A stretch of 64,000 nucleotides of DNA from Planctomycetota bacterium (GTDB lineage: Bacteria > Planctomycetota > UBA8742 > UBA2392). This document shows positions 43,777-55,517 of the stretch, in pieces (positions within the stretch are counted from its first letter, which is position 1; each line of letters opens with the position of its first letter). The stretch spans positions 930,001 to 994,000 of the forward strand of contig JADKGX010000002.1 in NCBI GenBank assembly GCA_016722065.1, in the 5' to 3' direction. The notes below the pieces were generated by a model. It was not told the DNA's origin. It searched no databases and was given only the letters and a program-made list of their open reading frames with translations. Both the position numbers and the translations under genes were made by a program.

Positions 43777-43805
43777 AAAGTATCCTCTGGCGTTAACATC
43801 GTCAA
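43777..43805 (-). promoter_or_regulatory. Promoter of the microprotein gene
   Basis: Minus-strand TTGACG (43800-43805) and TACTTT (43777-43782) are exactly 17 nt apart, about 40 nt before the ATG. Confidence 0.6.
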
Positions 43806-43858
43806 AGAAAAACATCCGCCGGAAGTCCTGACTTGACACGTCAATAGCGAGTCGCGCG

Positions 43859-44479
43859 ATGAAACAGGCCCTGCAATTCCTGCTGTTGACGCCCGCGCTT
43901 GCGCTCTGTGCTTGCTCTTTGGGGCCGCGGCCTGTTCTGGTGTCACCTGAAACTTCCGTCGGCACACTGCGCGAAGCTTTTTTTCGCGATGACCCTTCCC
44001 TGTTCCTGCATTGCCTCGCTTCTCCGGTGTTGGGAGAGTACAGCGAGCACACCCTGCGCATCGGCTGGTCCGAAATTCGACCCCAGGTCGGCGCCTTTGT
44101 TGAAAACGCCAAGGTCGCTTCCGTGGCCGAATACACCGCACCGGCACTGGAGCCCATGCCCGCGGCAGGCTTTGTGCGGCCCACCCGCGGCGCGGCACTC
44201 AAGAAGGTAGTGCTTGAGCTGCAGGGCAAACGTGAGACGTTTTTGTTTCAGCGCGAAGTCGACCCAGCCCCTGAGACAGCAAAACAGGCCAAGGGCTTCT
44301 GGATCGGCGACCACTACTTCGTGCGCACCGAGCATCCTTCGGCGGAAACATACCTGGTGGAAGACTCGCCCGAAAAAGACCGCACCCATTGGCGCCTGGT
44401 GTTTCCTTATGAACCGTTTCAGCGCAACGGCGAGCTGACCCGCATGCTGCAGGAAAAACTCCAGACCGAAAAGAAGTGA
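43859..44479 (+). CDS. Predicted lipoprotein, unknown function
   Basis: A 206-residue protein. The signal MKQALQFLLLTPALALCAC contains Cys17 and Cys19; LCAC fits a lipobox best at Cys19. The mature part is a mixed alpha/beta domain (ETSVGTLREAFFRDDPSLFLHCLASP, LRIGWSEIRPQVGAFVENAKV, HWRLVFPYEPFQRN). This resembles the small SnoaL/DUF4878-like lipoproteins in outline only. Divergent from the microprotein gene. Function unknown. Confidence 0.72.
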   Translation: MKQALQFLLLTPALALCACSLGPRPVLVSPETSVGTLREAFFRDDPSLFLHCLASPVLGEYSEHTLRIGWSEIRPQVGAFVENAKVASVAEYTAPALEPMPAAGFVRPTRGAALKKVVLELQGKRETFLFQREVDPAPETAKQAKGFWIGDHYFVRTEHPSAETYLVEDSPEKDRTHWRLVFPYEPFQRNGELTRMLQEKLQTEKK

Positions 44480-44510
44480 CAACGGCACCTGCCCCGCCGG
44501 GCGGTGTTTC

Positions 44511-44538
44511 TTGTCCAGCCACCAGCTTGTGCTATAAC
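44511..44538 (+). promoter_or_regulatory. Promoter of the cytochrome c maturation operon
   Basis: TTGTCC (44511-44516) and TATAAC (44533-44538) are 16 nt apart. The predicted start is just before a GC-rich hairpin. Confidence 0.6.
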
Positions 44539-44547
44539 CGATCAGGG

Positions 44548-44577
44548 CGGGGGCGCTTGGGTGCCCCCGTTTTGTTT
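44548..44577 (+). terminator. Hairpin plus T-run in the ccmE leader
   Basis: CGGGGGC (44548-44554) pairs with GCCCCCG (44563-44569), then TTTTGTTT. It lies downstream of the ccmE promoter but upstream of ccmE, so it could be an attenuator or the terminator of the preceding gene. Confidence 0.55.
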
Positions 44578-44586
44578 GGAGACTTC

Positions 44587-45012
44587 GTGAACGCCAAAGT
44601 GATTGCCGTGATTGTCCTGTTTGTTGTCGCCGTAGGCGGCGCTGTCACCCTGGCGCTGATGGAAGGTGGCATCGAGTACCGCACGATCCCGGACCTGACC
44701 AGCAGCACCTACGAAGGCCAGCGTGTCAAACTGCGCGGTCAGGTGCTGGACGTACAGAAAGACTTCAAGCCCGCGCAGTTCACCATCAGTGATATTCCGG
44801 CCGAGGGCCAGAAGCCGAACGCCGGCCCCGCCTGTGTCGTCATCTATGAAGGCGACGACGTACCCCAGGGCCTGAAAAAAGCAGCCCACGTTACGCTGGA
44901 GGGTCGCTATGACCGCCAGCGCGGCGCATTCATTGCAACCCTTGTGCAGACGCAGTGCCCCAGCCGCTACGATGGCCAGAAGTTGCCGGCCATGGAACCC
45001 GCGGCGCCGTAA
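44587..45012 (+). CDS. ccmE: CcmE-type haem chaperone (Cys variant)
   Basis: A 141-residue protein from GTG at 44587 with GGAG 6-7 nt upstream. One N-terminal membrane helix (VIAVIVLFVVAVGGAVTLALM), then an OB-fold domain: VKLRGQVLDVQKDFKPAQFTI, ACVVIYEGDDVPQGLKKAAHVTLEGRYD. It ends with QCPSRYDGQ. The haem attachment position is CxxxY (Cys124, Tyr128) rather than the usual HxxxY, as known for a subset of CcmE proteins. First gene of the ccm operon. Confidence 0.85.
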   Translation: MNAKVIAVIVLFVVAVGGAVTLALMEGGIEYRTIPDLTSSTYEGQRVKLRGQVLDVQKDFKPAQFTISDIPAEGQKPNAGPACVVIYEGDDVPQGLKKAAHVTLEGRYDRQRGAFIATLVQTQCPSRYDGQKLPAMEPAAP

Positions 45013-45018
45013 CCAACC

Positions 45019-48296
<3,278 letters not shown>

Positions 48297-48300
<4 letters not shown>

Positions 48301-48797
48301 GAACCCTGCTGCCGCTGCTGCTGTTTGCCCTGGCCGGACTTGCCCCCGCACTGCCGGCCCAGGCACGCACGCCCGATCAGGCCGACGCGCTTTACCATGA
48401 AGTAGGCGACCAGTTGTTCTGCATTTGCGGGTGCCGCGAAAAGCTGCTTTCGTGCAGCCACAACGTGTGTGCCTCAAAGACCGAAGAACGCAACTTTCTG
48501 CGCGAGCTGGCCCAGCAGCCGCAGATGGATTCGGTGGCCATCAAGGCCGAAATGGTCAAGCGCTTCGGCCCCAAAGTTCTGCAAGTGCCCAACGACAGTA
48601 GCCTGTACCCGGTGCTGGCCGTGGCGGGTCTGGCGCTGGTGACGGCCTTTGGCGGCATGTTCTGGTACGTCGCCGGTCGGCGCAAAGCGCAACAGGAGAA
48701 CACCACCGCCCCGGCGCCGGCCCAACCAGACAGCGACGCACCCAAAGACCGCCTGACCGAACGTATCGAGCGCGAAATGCAGGAGCTTGACCCATGA
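48297..48797 (+). CDS. ccmH: CcmH-type thiol reductase subunit of cytochrome c maturation
   Basis: A 166-residue protein: signal peptide (LLPLLLFALAGLAPALPAQA), a CcmH domain with the active-site segment FCICGCREKLLSCSHNVC, then FLRELAQQPQMDSVAIKAEMVKRFGPKVL, and one C-terminal helix (VLAVAGLALVTAFGGMFWYV). The extra Cys pair (SCSHNVC) is the form seen in many non-enterobacterial CcmH proteins. It reduces the CxxCH of apocytochromes. Overlaps both neighbours by 4 nt. Confidence 0.88.
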
Positions 48798-49189
48798 AGA
48801 ACAAGGGCTGGCTGCGTGTTCTGCTGGCAAGCGGCCTTGGCGCCGCGGCGGCAGCGCTGTTTGCCCCGGCGCTGGCTCCGGTGGCGTTTATCGCCCTGTT
48901 GATTGCGCTTTCGCCGCTGGCGCGTGCCAGGCGCCTGTGGTTTGTCGGCGACGTGGAAAGCGAGTACGCCATCGTTTCGCGCCGGCGCGAGGAAGCCCTG
49001 CGTTCGCTGCGCGACCTGGAAGACGACCACCTGGCTGGCAAGATTTCCGGTGCCGAGTTTGCACGCCAGCGCCCCGGCCTGTTGCAGGCCGCCAAAGAAG
49101 TCACGACCGATCTTGACCGCATCGCCCAAAAGCGCGCGGCAGCACGCAAGCGAATCGAAGAACACCTTGCAGGCAGCGGCAAGGCATGA
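48794..49189 (+). CDS. CcmI-like small membrane protein
   Basis: A 131-residue protein with two hydrophobic stretches (LRVLLASGLGAAAAALFAPAL; VAFIALLIALSPLARA) and a helical C-terminal half containing RREEALRSLRDLEDDHLAGKISGAEF. The latter matches the coiled part of CcmI/SHOCT-like proteins found beside CcmH. It probably helps deliver apocytochrome to the CcmFH ligase. It overlaps ccmH and the next gene by 4 nt each. Confidence 0.65.
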   Translation: MKNKGWLRVLLASGLGAAAAALFAPALAPVAFIALLIALSPLARARRLWFVGDVESEYAIVSRRREEALRSLRDLEDDHLAGKISGAEFARQRPGLLQAAKEVTTDLDRIAQKRAAARKRIEEHLAGSGKA

Positions 49190-50766
49190 AGCCATGGCTT
49201 GCGCTGATTCTGCTGCTTGCCGCGCCGGCCTTTGCCCAGGGCTCGGTACAGGGCCGCGCGCAAAACGCTGCTGACCCTGCCACGTTGCTCAGCACACCCG
49301 CCACCGCCTGTGCCGTGGTGCTGCCTGATAACTCGATTCCCTTTTGTGAAGTCGTCACGGCCACCTGGCAACAAGCCATGACTGATCTGGCCGCCAAGCG
49401 GCCCGTCACCACTCCCTTTGGCAAACTGGAAGGCGGCACCCCCCCAACCGCAGCGTTTACCGCGCCACTGGATGGCAACGGGGAGTTTCGCCTGGAGGGC
49501 TTGCCGTTGCAGGCGCGCATCGGGCTTGCAGTCAGCGTTGATGGCCTGTGGTGGCCGCTGGCGGATGAAATCTGGCTTACCGCCGAATCACCAAGCGCCC
49601 AAGCCACGGTCAGCTATTGCCGCTTGGAGGCCGATCCACCGGTGCTGGAGTTGCTGCACCTGCAAGCCGGCCCGGTGATACGCCAAGACCTCAAGTACGG
49701 CGGCATTGCATTGCGTGAACGTGTGCGCTTGACCAACCTGGACCCGGCCCGCGCCGCGCTGGTGGAAATCGTGCTCGACGTCGCCATGGTGCCTGGCATT
49801 ACCGCCCAGCACCTGCCCGGAATGTACGGCAACCAACTGCTTTACATGCAGGGCTGGAACCTGGCCGATGCATACACGCTGCAACGCGATATCCGCGCGC
49901 GCCAAGCCTGGGTCATGGGCGGTGGCGACACCATGCACGGCGGCGAAGCCGATTACGGCAAGGGCCCCCAGCGCAGCGCAGACAACTGGCACCCGCTGAA
50001 TGATGACGAGGTGCTGGCCATGTGCGGCGCAGGCGACACGTTGTATCGCGAAAATCCGTCGCCCGACGGCCGCAGTGCCAGCCTGGTGTTCCGGCGCGTG
50101 GTGCCACCGGCTCGCAACGGCCGGCCCGGGGTGCTGGAGATCCGCCTGATGCACCAGGCCGGCGTGCGCACCGCCGACCCCGGCCAGAAAATCCGCATTG
50201 TGCGCAGTTTTCCGATGCCCCTTGGCCAGGCCAGGGCCTCGATTCTTCAGGGTCTGCAATTGCAGGCACTGGTAACAGACGCGCACCGCAAACTGTTTGG
50301 CGAAGGCCAAGCCGACGGTCGCGCCACAACTTTTCAATCAGGCAGCACCCCTGCGCTGAATGCGGGCGAGTCCGTGGAGTTGATTCTGGGCTTCGACGCA
50401 ACGTTGCAAAAGCAGCTTGCGGACCTTGAAGAAGCGGCCCTGGCCGGCAAACCAGCGGCAGAAGCCGGCAACGAACCCGCCGAGCCTGGCGAAAAACCGG
50501 GCCTGCGTTCGCAGGTGATTTTTCAGGCCCTGGCCGCAATGTTTGGCGTGGCCTTTCTGGTCGCGCTGGTGGCCAGCATTCGCAAGCCGCGCAAAGAGCA
50601 ACTGCAAAAGCTGAACCGCCTGCCCGCGCCACGGGCGGATGTGCTGAAGGCCCTGACAGACCTGGAGGCAGATTTTGCAGCGCGTAAACTGCCCGCCACG
50701 GCCTATCTGGAACAAAAGCAGCGCCTGATGAACCGCCTTGTGGAAGCAGATTCTGAGGAAACCTGA
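49186..50766 (+). CDS. Exported membrane-anchored protein in the ccm operon, unknown function
   Basis: A 526-residue protein with signal peptide (LALILLLAAPAFA). The periplasmic part is beta-rich, with a possible carboxypeptidase-regulatory-like unit near the start (DGNGEFRLEGLPLQARIGLAVSVDG). One helix (FQALAAMFGVAFLVALVASI, about 447-466) precedes a cytoplasmic SHOCT-like hairpin (DVLKALTDLEADFAARKLPATAYLEQKQRLMNRL). The hairpin resembles that of the CcmI-like neighbour. Tight overlaps on both sides tie it to cytochrome c maturation. No known Ccm protein matches. Confidence 0.7.
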   Translation: MKPWLALILLLAAPAFAQGSVQGRAQNAADPATLLSTPATACAVVLPDNSIPFCEVVTATWQQAMTDLAAKRPVTTPFGKLEGGTPPTAAFTAPLDGNGEFRLEGLPLQARIGLAVSVDGLWWPLADEIWLTAESPSAQATVSYCRLEADPPVLELLHLQAGPVIRQDLKYGGIALRERVRLTNLDPARAALVEIVLDVAMVPGITAQHLPGMYGNQLLYMQGWNLADAYTLQRDIRARQAWVMGGGDTMHGGEADYGKGPQRSADNWHPLNDDEVLAMCGAGDTLYRENPSPDGRSASLVFRRVVPPARNGRPGVLEIRLMHQAGVRTADPGQKIRIVRSFPMPLGQARASILQGLQLQALVTDAHRKLFGEGQADGRATTFQSGSTPALNAGESVELILGFDATLQKQLADLEEAALAGKPAAEAGNEPAEPGEKPGLRSQVIFQALAAMFGVAFLVALVASIRKPRKEQLQKLNRLPAPRADVLKALTDLEADFAARKLPATAYLEQKQRLMNRLVEADSEET

Positions 50767-51395
50767 TGTCGCTGGCCTGCCGCAAAGTCAGCCGCAGTTT
50801 CGGCGCCACCAAGGCGCTGGCAGGGGCGGATTTTGATCTGGCGACCGGCACCGTCACGGCGCTGGTGGGCGACAATGGTTCGGGCAAATCGACACTGCTG
50901 CGGGTGTGCGCAAGCCTTTTGCGCCCCGACAGCGGCGAAGTCACGGTCTGCGGCATTGCCGTCAGCGCCCAGCCCGCCAGGGCCCGCCTGTGTATCGGCT
51001 ATCTGGGCCATGAAAGCATGCTGGATCCGGTGCTGAACATGCGCGAAAACCTGGCGTTCTTTGGGCGGCTGTACGGGCTGATTGACCTCAAGCCGCGCGT
51101 CGAGGCCATGATCGACCGCATGCAGGCCAGCGCCTTTGCCGACGTGCCCGTGGCTGAACTTTCGCGCGGCCAGGAGCAAGCCGCGGCCCTGGCCCGTGCC
51201 CTGCTGCATGAACCTGGCGTGCTTCTGCTGGATGAGCCCAGCACCGGCCTGGACGCAGCGGCGCAAACCCGGCTGGCCGAGTTGCTGAAGCAAGAAGCCC
51301 GGCGCGGCGTTTGCGTGCTGTTCAGCACTCACGACGCAAGCCTGATGGGCGCAGCGCAGGCCACCTTGCAACTGGTGCAAGGCCGGATTGCCTGA
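50766..51395 (+). CDS. ccmA: Haem-exporter ATPase CcmA-like
   Basis: A 209-residue ABC ATPase. Walker A is GDNGSGKST (about 36-44), the signature is the degenerate LSRGQEQ, Walker B is VLLLDEPSTGLD and the switch His is in FSTHDAS. Size and CcmA-like YLGHESMLDPVLNMRENLAFFGRLYG support CcmA, which with CcmBC releases haem-loaded CcmE. No ccmB, ccmC or ccmD follows. The start overlaps the previous stop (TGATG). Confidence 0.78.
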   Translation: MSLACRKVSRSFGATKALAGADFDLATGTVTALVGDNGSGKSTLLRVCASLLRPDSGEVTVCGIAVSAQPARARLCIGYLGHESMLDPVLNMRENLAFFGRLYGLIDLKPRVEAMIDRMQASAFADVPVAELSRGQEQAAALARALLHEPGVLLLDEPSTGLDAAAQTRLAELLKQEARRGVCVLFSTHDASLMGAAQATLQLVQGRIA

Positions 51396-51462
51396 AACCG
51401 CACCCGGTTTATCGCCAAGGGCCTGCACGGCGTTACCGCAGGCAGACCCCCCGATACCGAAC

Positions 51463-51490
51463 TTGCATCCAGGGTGCCGTGCGCTAGCAT
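51463..51490 (+). promoter_or_regulatory. Candidate promoter of the pseudopilin operon
   Basis: TTGCAT (51463-51468) and TAGCAT (51485-51490) are 16 nt apart, with a leader of about 125 nt to the first pseudopilin gene. The 226-bp gap shows no other clear element. Confidence 0.4.
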
Positions 51491-51621
51491 GTATGGCACC
51501 GGTTTTTCAAACTGAACTCGTTTGGCATTAGGCACTTGCGCCGATTTGGCCGGGCGCAGCACCGACCCTGGGCGATTTTGGCGTAGGCTTTGCGAGTAAT
51601 CCTTACCCTTATGGAGGCCCA

Positions 51622-52158
51622 ATGACGCGTAGATCACGGTCGGGCTTTACACTGATCGAACTTATCATCGTCGTCGGCATCATCAGCATTCTGGCTGTTG
51701 TGCTGATTGCTGTGCTGTTAAGCGCCCAAAGCAGCGGCGAGGTCGCCAAGGCCCGCAACTTCTGCAACACGCTGGTGCCATCGGCCATCGGCAAGTGGCA
51801 GGAAGACACCGGCAAGCAGACCTACGACTACCCGCGCAGCGGCATCAATAAGGAAAAGGAATACTTCGACGGCACCGTGTTGCTGTACGAGGAGCTGGTC
51901 ACCAAGCCCAACAGCAGCGGCAAGGGCGCCTATATTTCTGAGGACCAGTACCTCAAGGGCGAACACAAGGGCAAGCCGGTCTTTTTTGATCCCTGGGGCA
52001 ACTGCTACATCTACCGCAATTTTTCGGCCAAGCGTTCCCGAGGCGCCAGCGAGACGCCCTTCAAGGGCAAGAAGTACAACGACACCTACGACATCATTTC
52101 CCAGGGCCCTGACGGCAAGATGGATACCGAAGACGACGTCTATAACGGATCGAACTAA
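51622..52158 (+). CDS. Type II secretion major pseudopilin-like protein
   Basis: A 178-residue protein with a short basic leader (MTRRSRSG) and the prepilin cleavage motif G-FTLIELIIVVGIISILAVV; Glu5 of the mature form is kept. After the helix comes a GspG-like globular part (FCNTLVPSAIGKWQEDTG) and a C-terminal end, GPDGKMDTEDDVYNG, resembling the calcium-binding loop of GspG. GGAGG lies 6 nt before the ATG. First of five pseudopilin genes. Confidence 0.85.
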   Translation: MTRRSRSGFTLIELIIVVGIISILAVVLIAVLLSAQSSGEVAKARNFCNTLVPSAIGKWQEDTGKQTYDYPRSGINKEKEYFDGTVLLYEELVTKPNSSGKGAYISEDQYLKGEHKGKPVFFDPWGNCYIYRNFSAKRSRGASETPFKGKKYNDTYDIISQGPDGKMDTEDDVYNGSN

Positions 52159-52170
52159 GGGAACCCTGCC

Positions 52171-52782
52171 GTGAACAACATGAACAACAACCGCATTTTC
52201 AAGCGTCGACTTTCACCTGCCAATGCCGGCTTTACGCTGATTGAGTTGATGATCGTGATCGGCATTATTGCCGTGCTGGTGGCGGTGCTGGCGCTGGCCG
52301 TGCTGCCTTGGCTGAGCAAATCCGCCGAGAACTCAACCAAATCCCTGCTGCAGCAGGTTGGCGGCATGCTGGCCGACGAGAAAAACCCGCTCACCATTGA
52401 CCGCTTCCGCAAGGATGCCGGCCCGCTGGCAGGCCAGATTTCCAGCGACCCGCGCAAGGCCTCAGCCCAGCTGATGATTTTCTATTACGCCCCCACCAAG
52501 GAAGCCTGGGATGGCTCGCCCTACTACAAGGGCCAAAGCTACAAGCCGCGCGTGGAACCCAAGGAATGGGCCCAGTTCACGTTCACAGACGACAACGCGC
52601 TGGCTCTGCCCTATCTGCGTGACGGTTGGGACCAGCCCCTGGAATACAGCTACGACAAAATCGCCAAGGCGGTGCTGGTGCGTTCCTTTGGCAAAGACAT
52701 GAACGGCAAGACCGACGACGACCTGGTGTACGACGGGCGTTCGGGCCAGGTGAAGTTCTGGGACGAACTGAAGAAGAAGTAA
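52171..52782 (+). CDS. Pseudopilin-like protein (GspG/H type)
   Basis: A 203-residue protein. GTG at 52171 with AAGGGA 8 nt upstream; an ATG at 52180 is an alternative. The leader is basic (RIFKRRLSPANAG) and the motif is G-FTLIELMIVIGIIAVLVAVLAL. The globular part ends with SFGKDMNGKTDDDLVYDGR, again GspG-like. 12 nt after the previous gene. Confidence 0.82.
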   Translation: MNNMNNNRIFKRRLSPANAGFTLIELMIVIGIIAVLVAVLALAVLPWLSKSAENSTKSLLQQVGGMLADEKNPLTIDRFRKDAGPLAGQISSDPRKASAQLMIFYYAPTKEAWDGSPYYKGQSYKPRVEPKEWAQFTFTDDNALALPYLRDGWDQPLEYSYDKIAKAVLVRSFGKDMNGKTDDDLVYDGRSGQVKFWDELKKK

Positions 52783-52815
52783 GTGCCACAAGCAAGGCGA
52801 AGGTACGGAGGCTTC

Positions 52816-53481
52816 ATGCCACGCAACAATCGCAAGGGCTTTACGCTGGTCGAGTTGCTGGTCGTGATCGCGCTGATTGCGCTGCTCATGACCGTGATGG
52901 TGCCCGTGATACTGAAGTTCATGTCCGGGCGCGGCCTGGCCATGGCGGGCAACAACATTGCCGGCTTCATTGCGGCCGCACGCACCGAAGCCATGAACAC
53001 CCGCCAGACCCACGTGATTGTGATGTTCCCCGAAGAAGAAGATCACTCTGACCCCAACAGCCAGTTGGCGCTGTTGATCGGGCCGGGCATGGCACTGTAT
53101 CGCATCAACCCCAACCCGACGGGCGACGACCAGATCGTGAACTTCGTGAAGGAATTGAACTTCAATGCCCAGGTGGGCGGCGACGTGCGCTTTGCCGGTT
53201 CGTGGCTCAAGAAGGCCCCCAAGGGGCCGGTGCTGGACCTGCCCCAGCGCGCCAACGACGCCTTTGAAGGCAAGTACAAGCTGGTGCTGCGCCCCGATGG
53301 CCGCGTGGTGGTGCCTGAAGACAAGCCCGGCTACGTGCTGGACCTCAAGGAATCACGCAACCTGGACACAGACATCATCCTGACCGACGAAAAGCGCTAT
53401 GTGTTCATTGACGTAAACCCGGCCACGGGCAACACCCGCCGCTCCCCGGCACTGGACAAAGACGAAGTCGGAGAGCGCTAA
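52816..53481 (+). CDS. Pseudopilin-like protein (GspH type)
   Basis: A 221-residue protein from ATG at 52816 with GGAGG 5 nt upstream, preferred over an in-frame start 33 nt earlier. Leader MPRNNRKG, motif FTLVELLVVIALIALLMTVMV. Residues GNNIAGFIAAARTEAMNTRQTHVIVMF match GspH-type minor pseudopilins, followed by a beta-rich part (KYKLVLRPDGRVVVPE). Confidence 0.8.
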   Translation: MPRNNRKGFTLVELLVVIALIALLMTVMVPVILKFMSGRGLAMAGNNIAGFIAAARTEAMNTRQTHVIVMFPEEEDHSDPNSQLALLIGPGMALYRINPNPTGDDQIVNFVKELNFNAQVGGDVRFAGSWLKKAPKGPVLDLPQRANDAFEGKYKLVLRPDGRVVVPEDKPGYVLDLKESRNLDTDIILTDEKRYVFIDVNPATGNTRRSPALDKDEVGER

Positions 53482-53499
53482 CGCGCCAGGAAGGCAGCC

Positions 53500-54279
53500 A
53501 TGAAACCTGTAACCAGACGCTTCAAGCGCGGCTTCACTTTGACCGAAATCCTGGTCGCGATGGCGATTTTCGCGCTGGGTGGTTCGGCCATTGTCGCGCT
53601 GTTCATCACCAACGCGCGGCTTTCGCGCCAGGCCATGGATTACACCCGCGCGGCAGAAATCAGCCGCAACGTACGGTCGCTGATCACGACCTCGCTTTCG
53701 CGGCCAATCCTGATTGGCAACGAGCCTGTGTACAAGTTTGACTACCCCGGCAGCTCGCTGACGTTTCGCCCCACCGAATACACCAAGCTGTATGAGCAAG
53801 GCAAGACCGGCGGCGAAGTGCCTGCCTCCTTGGGGGGCACACCGGTTGAGAACTCCCTGTTCTTCAAGCTGCCAAAGAACATGTTCGACGTTCGCATTCG
53901 CGGCGAAGAAAACCTGCGCCAGGTTCAGACCTGGCTGCCCAACGATGCCACGGACGCCAATGGCGGTGCGCGCTCGTTTCCCAATGGCCGGCCCGAGGTG
54001 TTTCGCCTTATGCCGGACCGCCTGCGCCAGGCCGGGGCCCTGGACGGCCTGGACCCGGACGACCGCATGTTTTACTCGTTTGACTTCACGATTCGTCGCA
54101 GCGTGATGCGCAGCGAAGTGGAAGACCCCAGCATTCCTGGCGGCAAGGTGCCCCTGAACGACCTGTTTGTAGTGCACGTGAAGGTCTACAAGGGCTACGA
54201 ATACCGCGAAGAAGCGGGCGAAGAAGTCGTCAATGACCCCCTGTATGAGTGGGATTTCTACGTCTCCGCCGCGCGATAG
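53500..54279 (+). CDS. Pseudopilin-like protein (GspI/PilV type)
   Basis: A 259-residue protein with AGGAAGG 6-8 nt before the ATG. Leader MKPVTRRFKRG, motif FTLTEILVAMAIFALGGSAIVALF (the ALGG pattern is typical of GspI/PilV). A larger globular domain follows. 18 nt after the previous gene. It likely forms the pseudopilus tip with its neighbours. Confidence 0.78.
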   Translation: MKPVTRRFKRGFTLTEILVAMAIFALGGSAIVALFITNARLSRQAMDYTRAAEISRNVRSLITTSLSRPILIGNEPVYKFDYPGSSLTFRPTEYTKLYEQGKTGGEVPASLGGTPVENSLFFKLPKNMFDVRIRGEENLRQVQTWLPNDATDANGGARSFPNGRPEVFRLMPDRLRQAGALDGLDPDDRMFYSFDFTIRRSVMRSEVEDPSIPGGKVPLNDLFVVHVKVYKGYEYREEAGEEVVNDPLYEWDFYVSAAR

Positions 54280-54288
54280 GAGCAGACC

Positions 54289-55344
54289 ATGAGAAACGCA
54301 CGCCGTGGCTTTACGCTGCTCGAGCTGATGATCGCGATCTCGCTGATGCTGATCGTGATGCTGATGCTGCGCACCATGTTTGTGACGGCCCAGGACATGT
54401 ACGTGCGCGCCTCACGCCGCGTGGATGTTTACCAGCAGGCCCGAAGCGCGCTGGACCTGATTGAACAAGACATGATGCGCATGCGCGTGTCCGGCGACGA
54501 CGACGCCCTGGCGCTTCGCAGCCTGCGGCCCGACGACTACAAGGCCCCGGCGCCCGTGCGCACCAACCGCATGTACAGTGAAATGAACGACTGGACCGGC
54601 GCTGATGCCAACGAGACGCTGAAGATTCGCGACTTTCTGTCCTTCACCGGCACCGCCACCTGGTACGACAACGAAGCCAAGAAGTACATCACCGGCGACG
54701 CGATGATCGTCTATTACCTGCGCCGGCGCTTGCCCGTGGATGGCCAGATCGTGGAGGGCGCCTACTTGGTACGCCGCATTCTGCCGGTGCGCAGCCTGGC
54801 CGAACTTGCCCGTATCGGCAAAGGCGGCAAACCGGACTACGACATCAAGCCCCATGAAGAGGAAATCGCCAACTTTGTCTATTCGGCCCGCATGTACACG
54901 GACGACCAGGCGGCCTTTCAGCTTGGCGCGCGCAATGGTGCCTTCAACTATGACACCATGCCCGAATGCAGCCTGGACGTGAAGAACAACGACTGGTTGT
55001 GGGTTCGCAACGCAGCTTCGGGCAAACCGGCCTCAGGCAACAATCCGCCGCCGGCCGCAGGCGCGGTAACTTTGATTCTGCCCACTCCGGCCAAAGAAGA
55101 CCGTGTGGAGTTCGGCGGCATCTGGCGCACCAACACGGCGCCGGACCGTGACTTTTGCTCCTCGCGCTGGAATTACCCCAGCGTAGTCATGATTGACCTG
55201 TTGATGGTGGACCGCAGCCTGGAACGCTACGACGTTCGTACCGGCACCGGAACTTACCGTTCCTTCAGCCGCGCGGTGCAGTTGCCGGTTTCGGGGCCGA
55301 TGTTCCGGCTGGATTCCCGCGACCTGCAGATTCTGCAGCGCTAG
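54289..55344 (+). CDS. Pseudopilin-like protein (GspJ type)
   Basis: A 351-residue protein with AGGAG 6-8 nt before the ATG. Leader MRNARRG, motif FTLLELMIAISLMLIVMLML, then RRVDVYQQARSALDLIEQDM, the GspJ/PilW pattern. The globular domain is larger than usual (about 300 residues) and includes a Pro/Gly-rich loop near 250. Last gene of the operon, followed by a terminator. Confidence 0.8.
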   Translation: MRNARRGFTLLELMIAISLMLIVMLMLRTMFVTAQDMYVRASRRVDVYQQARSALDLIEQDMMRMRVSGDDDALALRSLRPDDYKAPAPVRTNRMYSEMNDWTGADANETLKIRDFLSFTGTATWYDNEAKKYITGDAMIVYYLRRRLPVDGQIVEGAYLVRRILPVRSLAELARIGKGGKPDYDIKPHEEEIANFVYSARMYTDDQAAFQLGARNGAFNYDTMPECSLDVKNNDWLWVRNAASGKPASGNNPPPAAGAVTLILPTPAKEDRVEFGGIWRTNTAPDRDFCSSRWNYPSVVMIDLLMVDRSLERYDVRTGTGTYRSFSRAVQLPVSGPMFRLDSRDLQILQR

Positions 55345-55360
55345 CTTGCCGAAAGCTTCT

Positions 55361-55390
55361 AACGGCCGGGGTGTTTTCCCGGCCGTTTGC
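55361..55390 (+). terminator. Terminator of the pseudopilin operon
   Basis: AACGGCCGGG (55361-55370) pairs perfectly with CCCGGCCGTT (55378-55387) around GTGTTTT; a short T-run follows. Confidence 0.7.
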
Positions 55391-55517
55391 AATTGCGGCC
55401 GATGCACCTGCGCCCTTGCCACGCCCGAGAATTTCGCAGAAGATGCGCCTGCATTCCCCCAACTAAGTTTCGGGTACCGGCCCGCACGAAGTACGCGGCC
55501 CTGGGAAAGGTTGTGCA

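Noticed and set aside
51520..51545. Sigma54 promoter before the pseudopilin operon
   Set aside because: TTGGCATTAGGCACTTGC looks similar, but GG and GC are 14 nt apart instead of 12.
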